From Akkermansia massiliensis (GTDB lineage Bacteria > Verrucomicrobiota > Verrucomicrobiia > Verrucomicrobiales > Akkermansiaceae), in NCBI RefSeq assembly GCF_023516715.1, contig NZ_JAMGSI010000002.1, forward strand, positions 434,001-498,000: DNA of 64,000 nt, given 5' to 3'. The position numbers and the translations under genes were made by a program. Numbering within the stretch: position 1 is the first letter of the stretch; the number at the start of each line of letters is the position of its first letter. Shown here one piece after another: positions 18,601-24,699 of this stretch. A model generated the notes under the pieces. The model made no database searches, was not told where the DNA came from, and was given only the letters and a program-made list of their open reading frames with translations.

Positions 18601-18810
18601 TGGGGAGAAAGGTTCTTAACTGAAAATGCAAATAAGACAGAAATATCCGACATGTTTAAAAAAATTAATTTTTGTTCATCTTGCAAACTTGAAATACGAG
18701 CATGTTATTTGGGCTCATCTCCGTATTTAAAAAAACGGCTTGAACAAAATACAGGATGTGAAGTTACTTTATACGAAGATCAAGTTAAAGCATTTTTTCC
18801 ATTTCTTTAA
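12688..18810 (+). CDS. Giant RHS-repeat protein with serine-rich linker and C-terminal toxin tip
   Basis: This 2040-residue polymorphic-toxin-like protein has five parts. Residues 1-165 form an N-terminal domain of unknown family without a signal peptide. Residues ~172-321 are serine-rich, including an uninterrupted run of 41 serines (13510-13632) that uses all six serine codons. A short Cys/Glu-rich patch (PCPCECECNE) follows. Residues ~385-1860 are RHS/YD repeats (many YDxxGR units) and end in the RHS-associated core (FGSLLTTEGD, RFSCEFSDDELGLVYYNYRHLNPADGRW, WNLYGF). The last ~165 residues, after DFLG, are a variable tip in AT-rich DNA with a conserved cysteine set, a LIIIMHG strand and a LEIRACYLG strand. 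RHS cores form a shell that encloses and releases such tips. A candidate immunity gene follows directly. Confidence 0.9.
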   Translation: MNNTFNIGAMDTVYPFIPMYPNGQPQGDFLVNGLSAPVLIPKRTASSPTRHEWFGYLKVMAPATCFLHLHAHSSISLSIPAKDMELSTEPGSSTPLRRQIQFEQGYYWCHIVHQHQPAAEDQQEFCIALVSDKEGEPDLDYYLLAENTPAGKEGETVLTLVNLYQEVEEGDSSSSSAGGGDSFEFDPKPSSSSSSSARSSSSSPSDSASASSLQSSSAPEPADSSSGAPPSSSRSPSSSRSSSSSSSSSSSWSSSSFHSSSLPPQEPDSSSSAPSSSSSSSSSSSSSSSSSSSSSSSSSSSSSSSSSSSSSSSSSLSSSSSEPDQEEEPCPCECECNEEGDEHCVQTQPTPGDPEGEQDCQGNACINPSSPAGPTPPAPAKFIRTARSATTNAPASSGFSMRYNHPMAWSASFSADERRVTVKRPSGSHLYFKANEGSSDASPIGSSRKVNYRVRLLNEDLTPNLQGTPAFMDMVLPGGMVLRFSAATGEVVSVTSSSGHVISAEEYFSKVQVTYHQNGSLASVYSRAQGLMRSIPEGDRLTLEWYAPGKTIPDGEGGFTVTGEPYKTAVYETSLENGVKVTHITNRRAGQEPHFIERREEGNKVTIVKGEGEERIVRTIERNALPDSKWERLETIQGINEETPSSCTRTVKKYTDGGWLTISRTEGYKTSLAQTTLYTYNDQFRVSLELKPNGGYTRYEYDDQGKTVLSAAPWAGGGERGTRTTYADLRFNDFRPATETEVIIAEDGTETALLKRTYTYEDSPQVNRTTVTETALGSDQVHTSVEETYGEGAEYPYARGRQKMSQSIDGVQTVYTYEAAAEYGALHKVTETVQANGSIVPGQSTRNIEYIAENGATTRKEQYVHTGEGWSLIASEDYEYDDEQRLVKTTRGNGRTSTTEWMCCGPLRETDEDGITTSYGYNSAKQLVETIRSATETTPETINSYSYDAAGRTIATRRDIGAMTTMQSTEYDDLGRVVSSTDLLGRITRTEYSHDQLTTTVTNPAGATLVTQKYYDGVVLFQGGTGQREMETRLELTEEGILTTTLSRGVVLSRRLENGFGQIIRQEQPNTKGGIIVTRNNYNDKGLLVRSQTEDLAPMVTVYNELGQAVRRIVLLDTLHPEDTSKNRISETSSCFRVREDGVYQVQTSTTYNADGLPLIQTTENMVSELSPVLESKTISTDVYSQQSVKWTEYTAPTKRTQFSRIPTSEITAESVIVDGFTTNQTDHAGIRSSQQFCCTSTRMILEKTDGRGNVATTETDLAGRTVKVTDPAGNVTTTSYLSCCDAVACITDALGGTTYYSYDIRGRKTTEYGTAVQPACFSYDEADRMVALTTFRANEGDITTDPSGRTDGDTTTWLYDPATDLELKKTYADGSCVLRTYDQFNRPETVTKARGIVTTYAYAPLTGELVSVSHNDDTPGWEFSYNHIGQMTYVRDASGLREFSYDAYGRTQQDTSFGTVESSLQEEYDALGRSEGYRLMLGTRTVQHSHLDYDSKGGMIGINLEGIASPFTWEYDPTSGFLNYLNYPNGMVRCNTYHPTLNLVTAIGYKKGVNGESAGRHEYDYDALIRPVQRRDSWDGTTPATTRNFTCNSRSELVEDRISQGGSFSYQYDNIGNRKTARELEEEVSYDANGLNQYVDIAGGEEHFNPVYDADGNQATIRTSTGIWEVSYDANDRPIVFTSQDGRTSITCGYDYRGRRFEKKVFVNGAIASHFWFLYRDYLQVAQLDLRHPEPVLVKSYLWDPTESMATRILMMTCWQENGMKVKGHLYFMHDVMKNVTSIFDGQHTRRARYEYAPFGSLLTTEGDMAQENKFRFSCEFSDDELGLVYYNYRHLNPADGRWTNRDPIVEQGGWNLYGFIKNHIQKNVDFLGMVSSSPLDPAFTPPPIPDRVGQSRGIKLSYFACKRKLDKLGDKAIKALLAGKVTHVPSDFKPNSECEESCQCIRSLIIIMHGEEPWIRKNDTNVRAHWGERFLTENANKTEISDMFKKINFCSSCKLEIRACYLGSSPYLKKRLEQNTGCEVTLYEDQVKAFFPFL
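13201..13655 (+). repeat. Polyserine-encoding low-complexity segment
   Basis: About 150 codons are mostly serine, with interspersed Pro, Ala, Glu and Asp. The longest run is 41 consecutive serines. TCT, TCC, TCA, TCG, AGC and AGT are all used in mixed order, so the tract is repetitive in protein but not a simple DNA microsatellite. It links the N-terminal domain to the RHS barrel. Confidence 0.9.
17407..18266 (+). repeat. Direct repeat copy 1 of RHS core (about 860 bp)
   Basis: This stretch recurs almost unchanged at 19719-20578 (offset 2312 bp), with only about a dozen differences found by eye, and in a more diverged form at about 23310-24170. The identity ends sharply at the codons for WNLYG, just before the AT-rich toxin tips. 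It is a ready substrate for homologous recombination that would exchange tips. Confidence 0.85.
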
Positions 18811-18823
18811 TTTAAATTTAAAA

Positions 18824-19264
18824 ATGAAAAAATTAATAAGAATTTTTATTTTTGTCATCGCTGGGTTAATTATCCTTACTTGTATTAATTATGGATACAC
18901 AGCATGGAGTATCCATCATTGGAAAAATGTACTAGAACAATCAAGCTTTGAGCAATTAAAAAATGAATATGCAAAATACTATTACCAAGTTGAAGGACCA
19001 CCTGCAGAACAGTTGCTCATCTACCAACAAAAACAATTACTACCCAATATTTTCTATCATGATCTAATTGTCATGAAAAGCAGCATCTCCGGCATAAAAA
19101 TATATACCGGCTCTAGACTTAAATCTACTTCACGTGGCACCATGAAGGAAAAATTAAAACTCTACCAGGAAGACGGATTTAAAGAAGGAGAAAATGTTTC
19201 TTCCGTTGGTGAAGTATTCTCCTCCAGCCTTAAACTGGCAGGATTTAAAGAATACGGGCATTAA
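18824..19264 (+). CDS. Candidate immunity protein for RHS tip 1, membrane-anchored
   Basis: This 146-residue protein has an N-terminal hydrophobic helix (KKLIRIFIFVIAGLIILTCI) and a soluble remainder that should face the periplasm. It starts 14 bases after the RHS stop, in DNA as AT-rich as the toxin tip. Its central part (LLIYQQKQLLP, DLIVMK, IKIYTGSRL) matches the corresponding part of the protein at 24700-25119, which follows the homologous tip 3 (FYIYEKESLIP, DIILIK, VQIWYGGRL). Parallel homology of tip and downstream partner is the main argument for an immunity role; no known immunity family was recognised. The frame extends upstream to an ATG at 18740 inside the RHS gene; the ATG at 18824 is preferred because the signal-anchor begins there. 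Confidence 0.65.
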   Translation: MKKLIRIFIFVIAGLIILTCINYGYTAWSIHHWKNVLEQSSFEQLKNEYAKYYYQVEGPPAEQLLIYQQKQLLPNIFYHDLIVMKSSISGIKIYTGSRLKSTSRGTMKEKLKLYQEDGFKEGENVSSVGEVFSSSLKLAGFKEYGH

Positions 19265-19320
19265 AATTATTTGATAAAATTTTTACTTTTGAGTTTATAA
19301 AAACAGAAACTGATATAATT

Positions 19321-19409
19321 TATCAGCATTTAGCGTGCTATCTGACCTGCTCCCTCTTGTAAAGCTTGTATGTGACAGGGCCCGAGGATTCAATGAGCAC
19401 GCGGCATTG
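19321..19409 (-). pseudogene. Degraded 3' fragment resembling citramalate synthase gene
   Basis: This stretch aligns in DNA with the fragment at 22227-22490: TATCAGCATT, CCTGCTCC and CTTGT blocks match 22225 onward, and GATTCAATGAG recurs with flanking CACGCGG-like sequence. It carries an internal deletion and many substitutions and has no intact frame. It lies directly before orphan RHS cassette 2, in the same relative position as the better copy before cassette 3. Confidence 0.55.
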
Positions 19410-20639
19410 CGACAATATATGCCTATGCATCCCTTATCGGAGAACTCGTCTTTGTCTCTCACAATGACGATACGACGGATGGGAGTTTACCTACAACCAT
19501 CTGGGGCAGATGACCTCCGTCAGGGACGCTTTGATATCAGGGAATTCTCCTATGACGCTTGCGGCAACATGACCCAGGACGCTTCCTTTGGGCTGGGCCA
19601 TAGCAATATCTATCATCCCAGGCTCAACCTCGTAACCGCCATCGGTTACAGGAAGGGAGCGGATGGAGAATCGGCGGCCAGCCATGAATACGGTTACGAC
19701 GCTCTGATGCGTCCCGTTCAACGCCGGGACTCCTGGGATGGAACCACTCCTGCAACCACCAGAAACTTCACCTGCAACAGCCGCAGCGAGCTGGTCGAAG
19801 ACCGGATCAGCCAGGGAGGAAGCTTCAGCTACCAATACGACAACATCGGCAACCGCAAGACCGCTCGTGAACTGGAAGAGGAAGTTTCCTACGATGCCAA
19901 CGACCTTAACCAGTACGTGGATATTGCCGGGGGAGAAGAACATTTTAAACCCGTCTACGACGCCGACGGCAACCAGGCCACGATCAGGACCTCAACGGGC
20001 ATCTGGGAAGTATCCTACGACGCCAATGACCGCCCCATCGTCTTCACCAGCCAGGATGGCCGGACTGCCATCAACTGCGGCTACGACTACCGGGGACGGC
20101 GCTTTGAGAAGAAAGTTTTTGTCAATGGAGCAATCGCCAGTCATTCCTGGTTCCTGTACCGGGACTATCTGCAGGTAGCCCAACTGGATTTGAGGCATCC
20201 TGAACCTGTGCTTGTAAAGAGTTATTTGTGGGATCCGACGGAATCCATGGCCACACGCATCCTGATGATGACATGCTGGCAAGAGAACGGAATGAAAGTA
20301 AAAGGGCATCTCTACTTCATGCACGATGTCATGAAGAATGTTACTTCCATCTTTGATGGACAACACACGAGAAGAGCTCGCTACGAGTACGCGCCTTTTG
20401 GTAGCCTTCTCACCACAGAAGGAGACATGGCGCAGGAAAACAAGTTCCGCTTCTCCTGCGAGTTCTCGGACGACGAACTAGGGCTGGTTTACTACAACTA
20501 CCGCCACCTCAATCCCGCAGACGGCAGGTGGACCAATCGCGATCCTATCGTCGAACAGGGTGGATGGAATTTGTATGGATTCCTTGATAATAGAGTAATA
20601 AACTGTATAGATATATTGGGAAAAAATTATTTATTGTAA
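19335..20639 (+). CDS. Orphan RHS core fragment (cassette 2), degenerate 5' end
   Basis: An open frame of 434 residues. Recognisable RHS sequence starts near 19413 and is initially out of register: two single-base losses relative to copy 1 precede the point (about 19545) where the frame becomes RHS-like (FDIREFSYDACGNM). About 230 bp of core are missing after DASFG, and the text then rejoins at YHPRLNLVTAIGY. From 19719 it is nearly identical to the main RHS gene. After WNLYGF the tip begins (LDNRVINCIDILGKN), but the frame stops at 20637-20639. The rest of the tip continues in the -1 frame from an A6 run. It is probably a silent or recombination-donor cassette rather than a protein made as such; the ATG at 19335 is unlikely to be a true start. 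Confidence 0.6.
   Translation: MLSDLLPLVKLVCDRARGFNEHAALRQYMPMHPLSENSSLSLTMTIRRMGVYLQPSGADDLRQGRFDIREFSYDACGNMTQDASFGLGHSNIYHPRLNLVTAIGYRKGADGESAASHEYGYDALMRPVQRRDSWDGTTPATTRNFTCNSRSELVEDRISQGGSFSYQYDNIGNRKTARELEEEVSYDANDLNQYVDIAGGEEHFKPVYDADGNQATIRTSTGIWEVSYDANDRPIVFTSQDGRTAINCGYDYRGRRFEKKVFVNGAIASHSWFLYRDYLQVAQLDLRHPEPVLVKSYLWDPTESMATRILMMTCWQENGMKVKGHLYFMHDVMKNVTSIFDGQHTRRARYEYAPFGSLLTTEGDMAQENKFRFSCEFSDDELGLVYYNYRHLNPADGRWTNRDPIVEQGGWNLYGFLDNRVINCIDILGKNYLL
19719..20578 (+). repeat. Direct repeat copy 2 of RHS core (about 860 bp)
   Basis: Near-identical to 17407-18266. The copies include the same RHS-associated core and end at the same WNLYG codons. Recombination between the copies would delete 2312 bp carrying tip 1 and its partner and would attach cassette 2's tip to the main gene. 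Confidence 0.85.
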
Positions 20640-21316
20640 CATCTTTTCATAATGATGAAACACAATTAATAACATTTACTAAAGATAGAGAAAATATAGT
20701 AAAAGAATCAAGTAAAATAGAAAAAAATTTACAATTCTATAAAACTCATCTAACCACACAAATAAAAAAGAAAAGAATTTATTTTAATGGGGATATTTAT
20801 GAAGGAGATGTTAACGCTTTAATAAATTATTTTAATGACGATTCAAAAACTTCTTTGAATAATCAAATATCTCCGGAGGAGGCTTTTAAAGCAGCAACAG
20901 AAGCTTCTCAACAGAATAAACCTGATGCATTACAATTTGCCGTAATGATTTCACACGGAAAGGGAGAAACAAGAGCTCCAATTTTTGCGGGACAAAATGG
21001 AGTAACAATACATCCCTTAATGGAAAAAATTCTAGCGAATAAAAATATTAAAACGATTGCTTGTTTTCATGAAACAGGACATATAAAATCCGTTTATATT
21101 TTGTCTCCACTTAGGAGAATATTCAGAGTAAAGACAGGGAATAAAGAATGTAATTTTATTCATTTTTTTACTTCTGATATTACAATTCTTAGAACATCAA
21201 CGGGACACCATGAACTCAAAACATTAAATCCGAATATGATCAAAATGAATAAATCAAGAGAAGAGATTCTCGAAGAGTGGAAAAAGAAAGAAAAAAATGA
21301 AAAAGATATTTGCTAA
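20618..21316 (+). CDS. Out-of-frame RHS toxin tip (cassette 2)
   Basis: This frame is open from within the RHS fragment (GGG AAA AAA at 20618) to a stop at 21314-21316. It encodes about 230 residues in AT-rich DNA and reads GKKLFIVTSFHNDETQ immediately after the shared ILG of the core. It lies in the -1 frame relative to the RHS fragment, and the change of register falls exactly on A6 (20621-20626; heptamer A AAA AAT). The first in-frame start codon is a TTG at 20855, so the whole domain depends on frameshifting, slippage or repair of the run. The domain carries FAVMISHGKG and, 36 residues after the His, TIACFHETG, an arrangement like His-Gly and Ala-Cys of caspase-fold peptidases. The family is unrecognised. 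Confidence 0.55.
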   Translation, partial: GKKLFIVTSFHNDETQLITFTKDRENIVKESSKIEKNLQFYKTHLTTQIKKKRIYFNGDIYEGDVNALINYFNDDSKTSLNNQISPEEAFKAATEASQQNKPDALQFAVMISHGKGETRAPIFAGQNGVTIHPLMEKILANKNIKTIACFHETGHIKSVYILSPLRRIFRVKTGNKECNFIHFFTSDITILRTSTGHHELKTLNPNMIKMNKSREEILEEWKKKEKNEKDIC

Positions 21317-22124
21317 CTGTTTCCGTATTTTCATTTATTGCATACTTATGGGATTACTACCACTTCAGTCGCTCCATGCCAGTGTCGATTTATTCCATAT
21401 GCCGTCTCCGAATAACAAGACGGTATTGGTGAAAATCAATCCGGAGGCAGTCAGTTGCATCTGCAGCTACCGGCAGTTAGTGGGATGGTGTGAAGAGGAA
21501 CGGAGCTTTGACTTGGACTCCCAGCTTTGGGGATTGAGTTTTATACTTGGCTGCGGGGAGGAATGTATACAGGCCTACAACCGCAATACGATGCCTCCCC
21601 CTCTATTATGGATGATGTTGAGACAGCCTCTTTGCCGTGATTATTTATGGATGGTCACGAGAAATCAACTGCCGGTCGTACAAAAGGAATGGAAATACCT
21701 ATCTATGTTCCCGGAATGGCCCTGCTCCCGCGGATGGCTTCCGGTTTTAATCATTCCATTCAACCAGGAACTCATTTTCCACAATGGCCGGCAACAGCCT
21801 GTAAGCCTGGGAAGCCGCCCTTATTTATGCGTGGTTGTCCAGGGAATCGCCCAGTTGGGCGAATACACCAAAAGGGACCAACATGGAAGGGACAAACGGT
21901 ACGGCATTTTTTCAACCGTCAACTGGACATTGATGTACGACGTTGAAAACCATTGTTATGCCAATGAATCTCCAGGTACCGTTCAAGTATTTCACTTTAA
22001 ACCTAAAAGCCATCCCCTGACCACGAAACAGGCTCCCCATATACTTCATTACCATTGTCCCACAATCCCTCCCTTTGATCTTCCGGAAAACATGCCAACA
22101 CCGGATGAAGTAAAATTTAAATGA
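21297..22124 (+). CDS. Exported protein, candidate immunity partner of RHS tip 2
   Basis: This 275-residue protein starts inside the last 20 bases of the preceding tip frame, an overlap typical of translational coupling between a toxin and its partner. The N-terminus is a signal peptide (MKKIFANCFRIFIYCILMGLLPLQSLHAS), so the mature protein should be periplasmic or outer-membrane facing. The mature part is rich in Trp, Cys and Pro (CICSYRQLVGWCEEER, FILGCGEECIQAY). I recognise no family. It is not similar to the other two candidate immunity proteins, in keeping with the different sequence of tip 2. Position and export are the only evidence for an immunity role. Confidence 0.6.
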   Translation: MKKIFANCFRIFIYCILMGLLPLQSLHASVDLFHMPSPNNKTVLVKINPEAVSCICSYRQLVGWCEEERSFDLDSQLWGLSFILGCGEECIQAYNRNTMPPPLLWMMLRQPLCRDYLWMVTRNQLPVVQKEWKYLSMFPEWPCSRGWLPVLIIPFNQELIFHNGRQQPVSLGSRPYLCVVVQGIAQLGEYTKRDQHGRDKRYGIFSTVNWTLMYDVENHCYANESPGTVQVFHFKPKSHPLTTKQAPHILHYHCPTIPPFDLPENMPTPDEVKFK

Positions 22125-22226
22125 ATTTTACCTGGAGCACGCCTTCTCTTCCTGGCGGAAGCCGCCTTGCGCTTCAGAGAGAATATAACGATCGTCAAGA
22201 GGTCAGTTCTTCAGGGGCGCCGTTTA

Positions 22227-22490
22227 TCAGCATTCCGCGCGCCATCTGGCCTGCTCCGTCTTGTAGAGCTTGCACGTGACGGCGTCCGCCAGAACTTCTA
22301 GACTGGCCTCAATGATGCTGTAGGAAACGCCCACCGTGGTCCAAGAAGCGACGCCGTCCGAAGATTCAATGAGAACGCGGACATTGGAGCCGGTGCCGTT
22401 TTCTTCCGCCGCGTCCGGAATGTTCGTCCGGGTGGGAGAGAGCACGCGCACCTTGTAGTCGATCAGGTACATTTGCTCCAGTTCCGGGCA
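22227..22490 (-). pseudogene. 3' fragment of a citramalate/isopropylmalate synthase-like gene (cimA remnant)
   Basis: Read on the minus strand it encodes CPELEQMYLIDYKVRVL followed by NVRVLIESSDG and WTTVGVSYSIIEASLEVLADAV. This is the C-terminal regulatory-domain signature of CimA-type 2-isopropylmalate/citramalate synthases. A stop codon immediately upstream and the absence of the TIM-barrel catalytic domain show it is a fragment. It is joined directly to the truncated start of orphan RHS cassette 3. No full-length copy lies in the window. Confidence 0.8.
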
Positions 22491-22507
22491 CTAGCGCGTC
22501 AGGGAGC

Positions 22508-24694
22508 GGCAGAAAGATAGCCGAGTACGGCACCGCCATTCAGCCCGCATGCTTCGCCTACGATGAAGCCGACCATATGGTTACCTTGACTACCTTCAGG
22601 GCAGATGAGGGAGACATTACCTCTGATCCTTCCAACCCAACCGACGGAGATACCACCACGGGGCTCTATGACGAAGCCACGGGATTGAAAGTGAAAAAGA
22701 CCTATGCCGACGGCTCCTCCACAATCAAGACTTACGATAAATTTAACCGTCTGGAGACGCTGACCAAAGCCAGAGGAATCGTCACTACCTACGCCTATGC
22801 TCCTCTCACCGGAGAACTTGTCTCCGTCTCCCACAGTGACGATACGCCAGGATGGAAGTTCACCTACAACCACATCGGACAAATGACCTACGTCCGGGAC
22901 GCCTCCGGCATCAGGGAATGCTCCTACGATGTTTACGGCAACATGATTCAGGACACTTCCTTTGGAACCGTGGAAAGCTCTCTTCAGGAAGAATACGATC
23001 CCTTTGGCCGTTCGGCCGGCTGCCGCCTGATGCTTGGAACCCGTACCGTGCAGCACTCCTATCTTGACTACGACTCCAAAGGTGACATCATCGGGATGAA
23101 TCTGGAAGGTTTGGCATCTTCCTTTACCTGGGAATACGATCCAACCAGCGGCTTCCTCAACCATCTCACCTACCCCAACGGCATGGTCCGCTGCAATACC
23201 TACCATCCCAGGCTCAACCTCGTAACCGCCATCGGTTACAGGAAGGGAGCAAATGGTGAATCAGCGGGCCGCCATGAGTACGATTATGACGCCCTGGGGC
23301 GTCCCATCCAGCGCCGGGACTCCTGGGATGTCGCCACACCTGCAACCACCAGAAACTTCACCCACAACAGCCGCAGCGAGCTGGTCGAAGACCGGATCAG
23401 CCGGGGAAGAAGCTTTATCTATTCCTACGACAACATCGGCAACCGCAAAACAGTCCGGGAACTGGAAGAGGAAGTATCCTACGATGCCAACTGTCTTAAC
23501 CAGTACGCGGAGATTGCCGGGAGAGAAGAACATTTTACCCCCGTCTACGACGCCGACGGCAACCAGACCCGCATCAGGACCTCGACAGGTATCTGGGAAA
23601 TCAGTTACGACGCCAACGACCGCCCCATCGTCTTCACCAGCCAGGATGGCAGAACAACCATCACCTGCGGCTACGACTACCGAGGAAGGCGCTTCGAGAA
23701 GAAGGCCACCGTCAATGGGGCAGTATCCAGCCATTGCTGGTTCCTGTACCGGGACTATTTGCAGGTAGCCGAGCTGGATTTGACGCATCCCGAACCTTTG
23801 CTGGTAAAGAGCTACCTGTGGGACCCGACGGAACCCATGGCAACGCGCATCCTGATGATGACATGCTGGCAGGAGAACGGAATGAAAGTAAAAGAGCATC
23901 TCTACTTCATGTACGATGCCTTGAAGAATGTCACTTCCATCTTCGACGGTCAGCAGAAACAACAAGCCCGCTACGAGTATGCTCCCTTCGGAAGTCCTAT
24001 CACGGAAGAAGGGGATATGGCCCGGGAGAACAAGTTCAGGTTTTCCTGCGAGTTCTCGGATGACGAACTGGGACTTGTCTACTATAATTATCGGCACCTC
24101 AATCCAGCAGACGGCAGGTGGATTAACAGAGATCCCATTCAGGAACAGAGTGAGTGGAATTTGTATGGGTTTGTAAAAAACGTGCCCTCATATTTCATAG
24201 ACCTTTTAGGTAATAGCCCTTATCAAGGATGGGCATTAAATGGATTACAATTACACCCAAGTGCTTATGAAACAGTAGAATATGAGATTAGTATAACCTA
24301 CCATGCCTTATGTCAAAATGCTACTTGGTGGGATAGAAGAATTAACGATCTATTAGCAAACAAAACAACAAAATCGCCATCTGATTTTAATCCTAACTCT
24401 GAATGTCTGTCATGTCAATGTATTAAAAAATTGACTGTTATTATGCATGGGAGTTCTAGTGGTTCTTATCCTAGAGTTTTTGCTTATTGGGGTGATAGAA
24501 GACTCCAAGAAAGTAAAAAATCAACTTTAATATCTAATATGTTTAAAAATATTAAATTTTGCTCAGAATGTACTCTCGAATTGAGAAGTTGCCATCTGGG
24601 AGAATCTCCTATTCTAAAAGCACGTTTAGAAGCTAATACAAAATGTAAAGTTCTTCTTTACACAGGAAAAGTTAATGCATTTTTTCCATTTTAA
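22508..24694 (+). CDS. Orphan RHS core fragment with in-frame toxin tip (cassette 3)
   Basis: RHS homology begins abruptly near 22508 (GRKIAEYGTAIQPACF), corresponding to about residue 1307 of the main protein. The frame continues open upstream into the antisense cimA remnant without an obvious start, and the first ATG is at 22577 (MVTLTTFRADEGD, 705 residues). The core runs to INRDPIQEQSEWNLYGF. After IDLLG comes an AT-rich tip of about 160 residues homologous to tip 1: PSDFNPNSEC..SCQCI, LTVIMHG, AYWGDRRL, CSECTLELRSCHLG, VNAFFPF. Having no N-terminal domain, serine linker or start region of its own, it is best read as an orphan C-terminal module of the kind known downstream of rhs genes. 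The frame is intact, so it could be expressed after recombination. Confidence 0.75.
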   Translation, partial: GRKIAEYGTAIQPACFAYDEADHMVTLTTFRADEGDITSDPSNPTDGDTTTGLYDEATGLKVKKTYADGSSTIKTYDKFNRLETLTKARGIVTTYAYAPLTGELVSVSHSDDTPGWKFTYNHIGQMTYVRDASGIRECSYDVYGNMIQDTSFGTVESSLQEEYDPFGRSAGCRLMLGTRTVQHSYLDYDSKGDIIGMNLEGLASSFTWEYDPTSGFLNHLTYPNGMVRCNTYHPRLNLVTAIGYRKGANGESAGRHEYDYDALGRPIQRRDSWDVATPATTRNFTHNSRSELVEDRISRGRSFIYSYDNIGNRKTVRELEEEVSYDANCLNQYAEIAGREEHFTPVYDADGNQTRIRTSTGIWEISYDANDRPIVFTSQDGRTTITCGYDYRGRRFEKKATVNGAVSSHCWFLYRDYLQVAELDLTHPEPLLVKSYLWDPTEPMATRILMMTCWQENGMKVKEHLYFMYDALKNVTSIFDGQQKQQARYEYAPFGSPITEEGDMARENKFRFSCEFSDDELGLVYYNYRHLNPADGRWINRDPIQEQSEWNLYGFVKNVPSYFIDLLGNSPYQGWALNGLQLHPSAYETVEYEISITYHALCQNATWWDRRINDLLANKTTKSPSDFNPNSECLSCQCIKKLTVIMHGSSSGSYPRVFAYWGDRRLQESKKSTLISNMFKNIKFCSECTLELRSCHLGESPILKARLEANTKCKVLLYTGKVNAFFPF

Positions 24695-24699
24695 TTTTT

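Noticed and set aside
20855-21316. Tip 2 as an independent gene starting at TTG 20855
   Set aside because: The frame is open and meaningful upstream to the RHS core, so a start here would cut the domain; recorded instead as an out-of-frame tip.
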